A stretch of DNA of 10,169 nucleotides, from the NCBI GenBank assembly GCA_018817245.1, contig JAHIUG010000052.1, positions 1-10,169 on the forward strand. The letters run 5' to 3'. How positions within the stretch are numbered: position 1 is the first letter of the stretch; each line of letters opens with the position of its first letter. The notes under the pieces were generated by a model. The model was not told the DNA's origin. It worked only from the letters and a program-made list of their open reading frames with translations, and made no database searches. The DNA is from Patescibacteria group bacterium (GTDB lineage: Bacteria > Patescibacteriota > Patescibacteriia > 2-12-FULL-60-25). Below, piece by piece: positions 1-4,882 of the stretch. Position numbers and translations under genes: made by a program.

Positions 1-25
1 AACACGGCATTGGGGGATCTCACAG

Positions 26-53
26 AAAAAGCATACCATTTCTGGTATGCTTT
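26..53 (-). terminator. Intrinsic terminator of the Bro-N gene
   Basis: A perfect 8-bp stem (GCATACCA, loop TTTC, TGGTATGC, 31-50) lies directly after the Bro-N stop codon. On the minus strand the hairpin is followed by five T residues (26-30 on the complement), a standard intrinsic terminator. On the plus strand only three T follow (51-53), so any terminator activity in that direction would be weaker. Confidence 0.8.
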
Positions 54-55
54 CA

Positions 56-586
56 TTATACGAACTTGGCGTATTCTAAACCTTTTTCCACCCCACTCTC
101 TTGCCAATAATCAGTTAGCTTATTTCTAATTTCCTGACCGCGCATCCTTTGCTCAATCCATTTTTCCTGTGCTCCCATTTTCTTCCAATTATCTCTGGCT
201 CTATTTACCGCTAATTCAGGATGTACAATTTCTTGCAATCTCTCATATCCAACCTTAGCTAACCATTGTTTAAAAGGTTCTGCTTTTTTTGAAGGGATGG
301 ATTGGATAATTCTAAAGACTCCTTCCACATTGGCGCAATTTACCTTTTGTGGACCACCTTTTGTTTCAATTATAAGGGGGGTGGCAATTTGCCCCCACCC
401 TTCAGTGAGCCCGTCATCACGTCGCCTCATATCTTTGATGTAGCCTGAAGGATCTCTACTTTCAGTCAGGATTTCAATGATATCAACAATGGCAAAAAAC
501 CATTTTTCCTCTTCTTCTATCCATTTCCTACGCACAGGAAAATTTTCAAAAAGGATAATTGACTTATTTGTATTTTGATCTGACAT
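56..586 (-). CDS. Bro-N domain (prophage antirepressor-like) protein, short form
   Basis: This 176-residue protein starts with a Bro-N (BRO family N-terminal) domain, residues about 10-110. Typical signatures are FPVRRKW near 16-22, WFFAIVDI near 29-36 and the block GVFRIIQSIPSKKAEPFKQW near 89-108. Residues 110-176 match the linker normally seen after Bro-N (WIEQRMRGQEIRNKLTDYW and GVEKGLEYA). Many relatives I recall continue for roughly 100 more residues with a second conserved domain; here the frame stops just after GLEYAKFV and a terminator follows at once, so this is a short or truncated version. Bro-N domains bind DNA and occur in phage antirepressors and mobile-element regulators; no specific target can be read here. 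The start at 584-586 has an AGAGG three bases upstream and lies 9 bases from a proposed -10. The same promoter layout precedes the next three minus-strand genes. Confidence 0.85.
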   Translation of the reverse strand: MSDQNTNKSIILFENFPVRRKWIEEEEKWFFAIVDIIEILTESRDPSGYIKDMRRRDDGLTEGWGQIATPLIIETKGGPQKVNCANVEGVFRIIQSIPSKKAEPFKQWLAKVGYERLQEIVHPELAVNRARDNWKKMGAQEKWIEQRMRGQEIRNKLTDYWQESGVEKGLEYAKFV

Positions 587-595
587 ATTCCTCTA

Positions 596-624
596 AACTT
601 ACCCAATTTACCCCCTCCAGTCAA
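596..624 (-). promoter_or_regulatory. Promoter of the Bro-N gene (shared four-gene type)
   Basis: On the minus strand TTGACT (619-624) is separated by exactly 17 bases from TAAGTT (596-601). The start codon begins 9 bases further on, so a transcript starting about 7 bases after the -10 would have a leader of only about 3 bases. The segment AAATTGGGTAAGTTTA around the -10 is identical to the one in the dinD promoter. The assignment rests on comparing four upstream regions; the -10 itself is weak against TATAAT. Confidence 0.5.
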
Positions 625-685
625 TCAATCCCACACCCTCCACTCCCATATTTTAGCCTCTCCTCAATGTGACATTTAGACATGG

Positions 686-705
686 ATTCCAGCCTTCGCT
701 GGAAT
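686..705. repeat. Palindrome ATTCCAGC-CTTC-GCTGGAAT
   Basis: Perfect 8-bp arms with a 4-base loop, in the gene-free stretch between the Bro-N gene and the first small RNA gene. It is one of several unrelated palindrome types in this window, and it sits next to the first copy of the 154-bp direct repeat. Confidence 0.7.
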
Positions 706-712
706 GACAGAA

Positions 713-866
713 TGGATGAGATCTCTCCGCTACGGTCGAGATGACAGAAAGGGACGGTCGAGATGACAAATTAGAAAGATTGCCGCGCTCCGATGTCGCT
801 CGCAATGACAGTTGGACATGGACCCCGAAAGCTTTCGGGGTGACAAAAGGGTGGCAGATGTGGATA
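713..866. repeat. 154-bp direct repeat, copy A
   Basis: This block matches 1697-1850 at 149 of 154 positions with no gaps. It is a mosaic of smaller elements: a GAGATCTCTCCGC...TCGAGATGACA unit, a GATTGCCGCGCTCC...CGCAATGACA unit and the 18-bp perfect palindrome CCCCGAAAGCTTTCGGGG (823-840). No convincing coding sequence is present. The promoter of the first small RNA gene begins five bases after its end. Confidence 0.9.
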
Positions 867-870
867 AACC

Positions 871-898
871 TTGACTTTTTTCGTAGTTTTTATATACT
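871..898 (+). promoter_or_regulatory. Sigma70-type promoter of small RNA 1
   Basis: TTGACT (871-876) and TATACT (893-898) are separated by 16 bases; each hexamer matches the consensus at five of six positions. A start about seven bases downstream falls near G905, two bases before the first stem of the proposed RNA. No protein-coding gene follows on this strand. Confidence 0.65.
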
Positions 899-904
899 AA
901 TAGC

Positions 905-977
905 GTCTATTGGTTCCATAAAACCGATAGGGTATTACATCCAAGGGTCATCCTCCACGCGGAGGGTGACTTTTTTT
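905..977 (+). ncRNA. Candidate small RNA 1, two-hairpin, antisense to the NYN gene end
   Basis: A self-contained transcription unit of about 73 bases. It has a good promoter at 871-898, a first stem of 9 bp (CTATTGGTT 907-915 with AACCGATAG 922-930, 6-base loop), a 17-base linker, then a 10-bp terminator stem followed by seven T. Both stems contain a T.G pair (911 with 926, 951 with 966) that pairs as G.U only in plus-strand RNA; the minus-strand copy would have A.C mismatches. This supports a plus-strand transcript. The last 30 bases are antisense to the final codons and stop of the convergent NYN gene, so it could act on that mRNA, but function is unknown. I recognise no known RNA family. 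It could also be only an isolated promoter-terminator unit without a role. Confidence 0.55.
947..977 (+). terminator. Intrinsic terminator of small RNA 1
   Basis: GTCATCCTCC (947-956), loop ACGC, GGAGGGTGAC (961-970), then T7 (971-977). The stem is 10 bp including one G.U pair that exists only in plus-strand RNA. It overlaps the last ten codons of the convergent NYN gene. On the minus strand there is no T run after the hairpin, so it would not efficiently end the NYN transcript. Confidence 0.8.
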
Positions 978-1568
978 AATTCCTTCTCTATAACTCAATG
1001 TCCTACCCCAAACCACTTCTGGTAAGCGTAGTACGTCCGAGTATCCATCACTTCCAGTCCTTAACTCTTGCGAGACATTATTTCGTGAAGAAAAAATATA
1101 AACTTTCTTTTTACCATTCCTAAGATATCTAACTAACGCCAGAAAATCTGCATCGCCTGTAAAAAATACTGCGATATCATATTTTGTCATGTGGTGTATT
1201 GCATCTATGGTTAATTCCACATCCATATTCCCCTTCTCTTTTATCAGCTCCCCTTCCTCGCTAGCGATATTTATCCGTTTCAGTGGTTTCTTTCGTACAA
1301 TATAACCTAGACCTTTGTTGAGATAAGTGAAAAATTTATGCTTACCATCTATGCTGTAATCTCTCGTACCGTCTGCTGGATAAGCTGTATAGTAAAATAT
1401 TTTTATTTCAGAAGCTTCAAATTTTTCTTTTAGATAGGTCTTGAGCTTTTCATAATTAAAAAATTTTCCTTTGGCCTTTTGAGCTTCCCACAAATTCGAA
1501 GCATCAATAAACACATAAACAACTCGTGACACAGATAATTCCTCTTTTGCACGGCGTTTATTAAACAT
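948..1568 (-). CDS. NYN domain (PIN-like, LabA/DUF88 type) putative RNase
   Basis: This roughly 206-residue protein carries a NYN domain over most of its length. Acidic and polar residues expected in the metal-binding pocket are visible (numbering from the ATG): VYVFIDASNLW (D22, N25), GNMDVELTID (N114, D116, D122) and FFTGDADFLALV (D139, D141), followed by KKKVYIFSSRNN. NYN proteins are PIN-fold nucleases acting on RNA; the natural substrate here is unknown. I place the start at the ATG 1566-1568. A TTG at 1578-1580 is in frame but would fall inside the proposed -10, which ends 11 bases before the ATG. There is no Shine-Dalgarno sequence. The last ten residues are encoded by the small RNA 1 terminator hairpin and are probably not part of the conserved fold. 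The gene and the small RNA are bracketed by 154-bp direct repeats. Confidence 0.85.
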   Translation of the reverse strand: MFNKRRAKEELSVSRVVYVFIDASNLWEAQKAKGKFFNYEKLKTYLKEKFEASEIKIFYYTAYPADGTRDYSIDGKHKFFTYLNKGLGYIVRKKPLKRINIASEEGELIKEKGNMDVELTIDAIHHMTKYDIAVFFTGDADFLALVRYLRNGKKKVYIFSSRNNVSQELRTGSDGYSDVLRLPEVVWGRTLSYREGIKKSHPPRGG

Positions 1569-1579
1569 AATGTCATTCA

Positions 1580-1608
1580 AAATTACTGCTTTTGGGGCCT
1601 TTGGTCAA
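1580..1608 (-). promoter_or_regulatory. Promoter of the NYN gene (shared four-gene type)
   Basis: On the minus strand TTGACC (1603-1608), 17 bases, TAATTT (1580-1585), then 11 bases to the ATG at 1568. The predicted leader is about 5 bases. The -35 lies in the conserved word AATTGGATTGACCAAA, also found upstream of the 163-residue gene and dinD. This placement argues against the TTG at 1580 as the start. Confidence 0.5.
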
Positions 1609-1646
1609 TCCAATTTGATACCTCTACTCTGCGGATTTTGGCGCTC
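1600..1646. repeat. 47-bp intergenic repeat carrying a -35 element, copy 1
   Basis: Matches 3598-3644 at 44 of 47 positions. It contains the TTGACC -35 of the NYN gene at one end and the word GCGGATTTTGGCGCTC at the other. The latter half recurs, more diverged, at 4883-4904 and 7252-7276. An unrelated palindrome follows directly (1655-1673). Confidence 0.8.
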
Positions 1647-1654
1647 CTCGTAAA

Positions 1655-1673
1655 GCCCCGAATAGTTCGGGGC
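1655..1673. repeat. Palindrome GCCCCGAA-TAG-TTCGGGGC
   Basis: Perfect 8-bp arms with a 3-base loop in a gene-free stretch. It belongs to the same CCCCGAA...TTCGGGG class as the palindromes at 823-840, 1807-1824 and 10011-10028. Confidence 0.75.
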
Positions 1674-1696
1674 CACGGGGCAGGCCTCGATTTGTT

Positions 1697-1850
1697 TGGA
1701 TGAGATCTCTCCGCTACGGTCGAGATGACAGATGGGGACGGTCGAGATGACAAATTAGAAAGATTGCCGCGCTCCGATGTCGCTCGCAATGACAGTTGGA
1801 CATGGACCCCGAAAGCTTTCGGGGTGACAAAAGGGTGACAGATAGGGATA
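1697..1850. repeat. 154-bp direct repeat, copy B
   Basis: Second copy of the block at 713-866, offset by 984 bases, same orientation, 149/154 identical; the perfect palindrome CCCCGAAAGCTTTCGGGG is at 1807-1824. The rest of 1851-1913 holds more REP-like fragments (TCGCAATGACGG) and no gene. Confidence 0.9.
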
Positions 1851-1913
1851 GTCGCAATGACGGATTTGCGGGATGGCAGATCTATGTGAGCATTTTTATC
1901 TATCCCCAATTCA

Positions 1914-1943
1914 TTGACTTTTAATCATTTAACATGTTATATT
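1914..1943 (+). promoter_or_regulatory. Sigma70-type promoter of small RNA 2
   Basis: TTGACT (1914-1919), 18 bases, TATATT (1938-1943). Shifting the -10 by one base gives TTATAT with 17. Seven bases downstream of the -10 is G1950, exactly the first base of the long closing stem of the proposed RNA. Confidence 0.65.
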
Positions 1944-1949
1944 AATCGT

Positions 1950-2031
1950 GGTGTTTGGAGGGTCCGCCCTGTCACGGCTTTCCAAGCTGTAACCAAGCAC
2001 CATTAAAAAATACCGCTCTGCGGTGTTTTTT
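1950..2031 (+). ncRNA. Candidate small RNA 2, tRNA-like three-way junction without a T arm
   Basis: About 82 bases from the predicted start to the end of the terminator. A 9-bp closing stem (GGTGTTTGG 1950-1958 with CCAAGCACC 1993-2001) encloses a 4-bp hairpin (1959-1962 with 1967-1970) and a 5-bp hairpin (ACGGC 1974-1978 with GCTGT 1986-1990). The second hairpin has the 7-base loop TTTCCAA, which is laid out like a tRNA anticodon loop: T33-equivalent, UCC in the anticodon place (Gly), purine after it. There is no T arm and no GTTCGA sequence, so it is not a canonical tRNA. The T.G pairs (1954/1997 and 1976/1988) are G.U-compatible only in plus-strand RNA. It converges on the 163-residue gene and shares a terminator with it. 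It may be a regulatory RNA, a tRNA mimic or a decayed tRNA-Gly; I recognise no described family. Confidence 0.6.
2005..2031. terminator. Bidirectional terminator between small RNA 2 and the 163-residue gene
   Basis: A6 (2005-2010), ACCGC (2012-2016), loop TCT, GCGGT (2020-2024), T6 (2026-2031). The T run follows the hairpin on the plus strand and the A run gives a T run on the minus strand, so it can end both convergent transcripts. The stop codon of the minus-strand gene is three bases away. Confidence 0.75.
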
Positions 2032-2033
2032 AT

Positions 2034-2525
2034 TTAATCATTTTCAGGACTTCCGCTGTGCAAAATACGCCGACTATTTAAAGAATCAATTTTCCAATAC
2101 GGTATAATGCTCCAAAAGAACCCTTGCCCGTCTTCAATCTGTTTAACAATGACTTTTACTCGCGTACTATCCAAAACCGCGATAAATTCATAATATGAAA
2201 CTGGTTTGAGAATTGTGTCGGTACGGCTGTGTATGCGTATTCGCTCAAAATGTTTAGTTTCCCAAATTCCCTGGACAGTTCGGGACCAAAAGAGCACTTG
2301 TGGTGCGAGGGTAAGTAATTTAAGTCGTACGTACTGCTCGGAACGCGCACGAGCCACCTTGTCCGACTTAAATTTAAGATGTTTTAATCCGGATGAGTTG
2401 AATGCGACTTTCTCTCCAAAGTAAGGACAATGAATTTCACCAATGGTTTCATAAAACTCCTCGGCATCAGTCCGAACTCTTTCAAAATCCTGATCATCTT
2501 TAAAATTAAATTTGCCCATAATCAT
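2034..2525 (-). CDS. Unassigned 163-residue protein, possible BECR-type RNase
   Basis: I do not recognise this protein securely. It is soluble, basic, without signal peptide or membrane segment. Residues 38-49 (GEKVAFNSSGLKHL), a following R-rich helix (R59, R61, R67) and a C-terminal strand pair, RVKVIVKQ then FFWSIIPYW near 122-144, resemble the Barnase-EndoU-Colicin E5/D-RelE (BECR) folds found in phage-linked nucleases. This is a weak, memory-based likeness; H49 would be a candidate catalytic residue. The start at 2523-2525 (MIMG) lies 13 bases from the proposed -10 with no usable Shine-Dalgarno; the second ATG, two codons in, is also possible. The gene shares its promoter type with the Bro-N, NYN and dinD genes and its terminator with the convergent small RNA 2. 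Confidence 0.7.
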   Translation of the reverse strand: MIMGKFNFKDDQDFERVRTDAEEFYETIGEIHCPYFGEKVAFNSSGLKHLKFKSDKVARARSEQYVRLKLLTLAPQVLFWSRTVQGIWETKHFERIRIHSRTDTILKPVSYYEFIAVLDSTRVKVIVKQIEDGQGFFWSIIPYWKIDSLNSRRILHSGSPEND

Positions 2526-2538
2526 TCATTGCTATAAT

Positions 2539-2567
2539 AAATTACCTTTCATCTTGGTTTTGGTCAA
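2539..2567 (-). promoter_or_regulatory. Promoter of the 163-residue gene (shared four-gene type)
   Basis: On the minus strand TTGACC (2562-2567), 17 bases, TAATTT (2539-2544), then 13 bases to the ATG. The -35 sits in the same AATTGGATTGACCAAA word as in the NYN and dinD promoters, but here the longer 47-bp repeat is absent upstream. This suggests the promoter word itself is what is conserved. Confidence 0.5.
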
Positions 2568-2632
2568 TCCAATTTAATATTCAAAAATCAGGGTTTTGGG
2601 GTTGGGGGGGGTTGGGTTAAAAGATTGTTGCG

Positions 2633-2745
2633 CCTGCCTACCGGCAGGTGGATTTGTTGACAGTATAAAAGATTGCCGCGCTGCGCTCGCAATGACGGGA
2701 TAAAAAGATTGCCGCGTCGTTTCGCTCCTCGCAATGACGGAAGGA
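2633..2745. repeat. Palindrome and two REP-like units downstream of dinD
   Basis: CCTGCC-TACC-GGCAGG (2633-2648) sits inside a degenerate REP unit. Two further units of the AGATTGCCGCG...CGCAATGACGG type follow at about 2669-2698 and 2706-2740. On the minus strand each unit ends in GCAATCTTTT, so they may also act as weak terminators for dinD. The adjoining G-rich stretch (2590-2616) shows no gene. Confidence 0.7.
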
Positions 2746-2759
2746 CTACAATTAAAATA

Positions 2760-3566
2760 TTATTCCAATTCCTTTTTTTCCGCTTTACCTTTTATTCGCT
2801 TCTTTGCTTTTCCAATACCATCCGCAGTGGGAAGTTCTTCAGGCATGGTGCCACCAAGCTCATCAATCGTTTTCCTAACCTTTTGACCAACATAATAATG
2901 CAAAATATTGGCTTGATTTTCATCTTCTACAGGATCACGTCTTAATTTGGCATCGGTTTGTGTGGCGCGAAATAAATTAGCGGCCATTTCTTCACTACCC
3001 ATATGATCAAGAATTTTTTGTGATTTTTCTAATTTTTTTATTTAATGGATTTCCCGTGCATCAAGTCCGCCGTAAAGCCCTTTATATCCAAAATTTTGAA
3101 ACTTCCCAAATTTCTTAACTCCGGCATCACCAGCCGCTTCAGCTAATGAAGTGTTATGCTTTTTAATCTCATCTCTCAAATATACTCTTGCTTGATCCTC
3201 AACCAATTGATCTGTTTTTTCTTGTCTACTTGTTTGAATAGCAAAATAAGTCTGACCCAATGCAACGATTTCCTTGCTAGGATCTGAATTCTGAATTATC
3301 AAATAACAGGCATAACGAGATAAATGGATTGTATCGATAGATCTTTCTGCTCCAGAGCCGATGCTAACCATATCGTTGACTTCAACAAAATGGTTGTGGA
3401 TATCTTGCTGGCTGTTTTTACAAGCTTCTTTTGCTTTATCAATAACATTTAAAAAATTTCGATAATCAGCATAGTCCAAAGCTCGACACAATTCACGAGC
3501 TGACCAGTGTTCATTGTTATATTCATCTGTTCTTTTTATTTCCTCGAAAACATTTGAATTTAGCAT
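2760..3566 (-). pseudogene. dinD: DNA-damage-inducible protein D homologue, split by one in-frame stop
   Basis: The reading frame encodes a full-length DinD-like protein of about 268 codons, close to the 274 of E. coli DinD, but with a TAA at 3042-3044. The N-terminal 174 residues carry WSARELCRALDYADYRNF, LSRYACYLIIQNSDPSKEIVALGQTYFA and the GYKGLYGGLDAREIH block. After the stop the same frame resumes with 13 codons ending KSQKILDH, then MGSEEMAANLFRATQ and ELGGTMPEELPT. Aligned from memory with E. coli DinD, the stop falls at a Gln codon and no residues are lost, consistent with a single CAA to TAA change. E. coli DinD is SOS-induced and inhibits RecA strand exchange. The internal ATG at 3000-3002 could restart the C-terminal part. 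Either the gene is freshly broken, two fragments are made, or the base is a sequencing error. Confidence 0.85.
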
Positions 3567-3577
3567 ATTATTGTTTA

Positions 3578-3606
3578 AACTTACCCAATTTTCGGAGTTT
3601 GGTCAA
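3578..3606 (-). promoter_or_regulatory. Promoter of dinD (shared four-gene type)
   Basis: On the minus strand TTGACC (3601-3606), 17 bases, TAAGTT (3578-3583), then 11 bases to the ATG at 3566. The bases around the -10 match the Bro-N promoter. I see no LexA-type operator, so SOS control is not supported by the sequence. Confidence 0.5.
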
Positions 3607-3644
3607 TCCAATTTGATACCTCTGCTCCGCGGATTTGGGCGCTC
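3598..3644. repeat. 47-bp intergenic repeat carrying a -35 element, copy 2
   Basis: Matches 1600-1646 at 44/47 positions. It places the same TTGACC -35 upstream of dinD as copy 1 does upstream of the NYN gene. It continues directly into a cluster of palindromes. Confidence 0.8.
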
Positions 3645-3651
3645 ATACATC

Positions 3652-3736
3652 GGGCGGACGCATGGGTCCGCCCATATGTTTGATTGGGCAATTCGTGAAT
3701 TGCCCAATCTACAATCGGGCGCGATAAATCACGCCC
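3652..3736. repeat. Cluster of three different palindromes
   Basis: GGGCGGAC...GTCCGCCC (3652-3673), a perfect 13-bp-arm palindrome GATTGGGCAATTC-GT-GAATTGCCCAATC (3682-3709), and GGGCGCGAT-AA-ATCACGCCC with one mismatch (3717-3736) stand in a row with few bases between. No gene is visible here. The arms differ between the three, so this is a pile-up of distinct elements rather than a tandem array. Confidence 0.85.
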
Positions 3737-3793
3737 CTACATCTTTTAACGAGGATGCCAAAAATATACTCGCAATGACGGAAAGGATGAAAT

Positions 3794-4534
3794 TTATTCC
3801 AGCTCAAACGTCACCGTAACATTTTTATGAATTGTGGTGCTGCCCGGTTCAAGTTCTGATCCGCCGCCTCCAAATCCGCCGTACGCGATACCGTAATCCG
3901 CTGATCCGGATCCTTCGGTCACCGTAATTATTCTCCCCAATTTTCTCTCTCCCACCATAGCAATCTCCTGTGCTTTGATTCTTGCATTGGCAATGGCTTC
4001 TTTGAGTAATCTGACTTCGGCTTCACGCATATCATCAATACTAAAACTCGGGCCCCAGACCTCTGTGGCTCCGCTGCCGGTCAAGAGATTTGCCAATTCA
4101 TTGGTTTTTTTCAAGTCTTTCAGCTTGATGGAAATGGAATTGTTGACTTTCCATTGGCCGGGTCTGCTCTTTTGCCGCCTTTCAACTTCATCGTAATAAG
4201 ATTCCTCCTGAAGATATACGCTGATATTTTGAGTTTTTATATCACTTGCTTCAATGCCGAATTTTTTTACGGCATCAACCAGCTCGTTTATTTTATTATT
4301 GACCTCGGTTACGGCCGCATCTTTATTATCTTTAATGGACCATACTCCCGCTGAAAATTCCGCGGCCTGACTCAGTAGCTGAGTTTTGGCCTCTCCGGTT
4401 ACGCTCACGGACGAAGTGTTTTTGAATTCCAGCTTGCCCCAGTCAACAGTTTTCCAGGGGATAAAATAAGTGCCGGCTAAAACGAGCGAACCCGCGATTA
4501 CTGAAAAAAGAAAAATATACAGGATGTTTTTCAT
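3794..4534 (-). CDS. SIMPL (DUF541/YggE-like) domain protein, membrane-anchored
   Basis: A 246-residue protein with one N-terminal hydrophobic segment (about 4-25: ILYIFLFSVIAGSLVLAGTYFI) that serves as an anchor or uncleaved signal. The rest, outside the membrane, is a SIMPL domain: SVSVTGEAKTQLLSQAAEFSAGV (42-64), the helix KINELVDAVKKFGI, SDIKTQNISVYLQEE (97-111), a helix with AIANARIKAQEIA (180-192) and the final strand TTIHKNVTVTFEL. The family includes YggE and BP26, periplasmic or surface proteins that can form ring assemblies; no enzymatic role is established. A glycine-rich stretch (GIAYGGFGGGGSE, 215-227) may be a flexible loop. No Shine-Dalgarno is present. It appears to be a single-gene unit flanked by palindromes downstream and the tRNA locus upstream. 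Confidence 0.88.
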   Translation of the reverse strand: MKNILYIFLFSVIAGSLVLAGTYFIPWKTVDWGKLEFKNTSSVSVTGEAKTQLLSQAAEFSAGVWSIKDNKDAAVTEVNNKINELVDAVKKFGIEASDIKTQNISVYLQEESYYDEVERRQKSRPGQWKVNNSISIKLKDLKKTNELANLLTGSGATEVWGPSFSIDDMREAEVRLLKEAIANARIKAQEIAMVGERKLGRIITVTEGSGSADYGIAYGGFGGGGSELEPGSTTIHKNVTVTFELE

Positions 4535-4576
4535 AAAAAATTAAAAAGTATTAGTCCTCGACAAAATGTAAATTAT

Positions 4577-4605
4577 ATTATAGTATTTCGGGGCGTTTAT
4601 GAAAA
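4577..4605 (-). promoter_or_regulatory. Likely promoter of the SIMPL gene
   Basis: On the minus strand TTTTCA (4600-4605), 17 bases, TATAAT (4577-4582); a second overlapping TATAAT is at 4572-4577. This gives a leader of about 35 bases, unlike the near-leaderless genes of region 1. Confidence 0.45.
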
Positions 4606-4609
4606 GTGA

Positions 4610-4725
4610 CGGGCTATAGCGCCCGCCTTTCGGCCCGCCGCGCAACCATTCGGTTCTGTGGCACCAGCAATCTCGGCGGGCGGGCAGTTGGTAACGCGTC
4701 CCGACGAGATGTCGGGAAGGCCGCG
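4610..4725 (+). pseudogene. Broken tRNA-Pro copy with palindromic insertions
   Basis: CGGGCTATAGCGC (4610-4622) is identical to the first 13 bases of the intact tRNA-Pro downstream. It is then interrupted by about 63 bases with GCCCGCC/GGCGGGC ends. The rest of the D arm resumes as AGTTGGTAACGCG (4686-4698; the intact copy has AGTTGGTAGCGCG). The anticodon arm is replaced by the palindrome TCCCGAC-GAGAT-GTCGGGA (4699-4717). The variable loop AGGCC and three T-stem bases follow, then all similarity stops. No T arm and no acceptor 3' strand remain, so it cannot be a working tRNA. Confidence 0.7.
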
Positions 4726-4748
4726 TCTATACAATTACATATCAGGGT

Positions 4749-4821
<73 letters not shown>

Positions 4822-4849
4822 CTCTGATATGAAGTAAAAAGTTCGAGTG

Positions 4850-4877
4850 AAAAGACCGCCGAATGGCAGTCTTTTTT
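4850..4877. terminator. Terminator between tRNA-Pro and the histidine kinase gene
   Basis: AAAAGACCGCC (4850-4860), GAAT, GGCAGTCTTTTTT (4865-4877). On the plus strand it has a six-T tail but one C.A mismatch. On the minus strand the same position is a G.U pair and four T follow. It probably ends both the tRNA transcript and the convergent kinase transcript. Confidence 0.75.
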
Positions 4878-4882
4878 CATTT

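Noticed and set aside
741..1025. Plus-strand open frame of 94 codons
   Set aside because: It starts in REP sequence and runs through the small RNA 1 promoter and terminator; no domain is recognisable.
1583..1909. Minus-strand open frame of 108 codons between the NYN promoter and small RNA 2
   Set aside because: It runs through the 47-bp repeat, a palindrome and the 154-bp direct repeat; its peptide is the usual translation of REP-like DNA with no domain.
1969..1975. tRNA-Asp anticodon loop word CTGTCAC within small RNA 2
   Set aside because: The flanking bases can form only about three pairs and compete with the better-supported hairpins; likely chance.
1950..2002. Canonical tRNA-Gly(UCC)
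   Set aside because: The T arm and GTTCGA loop are missing, and the closing helix is 9 bp; only the anticodon arm fits well, so it is called a tRNA-like small RNA instead.
3042..3044. Stop codon reassignment to explain the dinD TAA
   Set aside because: Other genes here end normally at TAA or TGA, and no other in-frame stop interrupts a conserved domain; one mutation or error is simpler.
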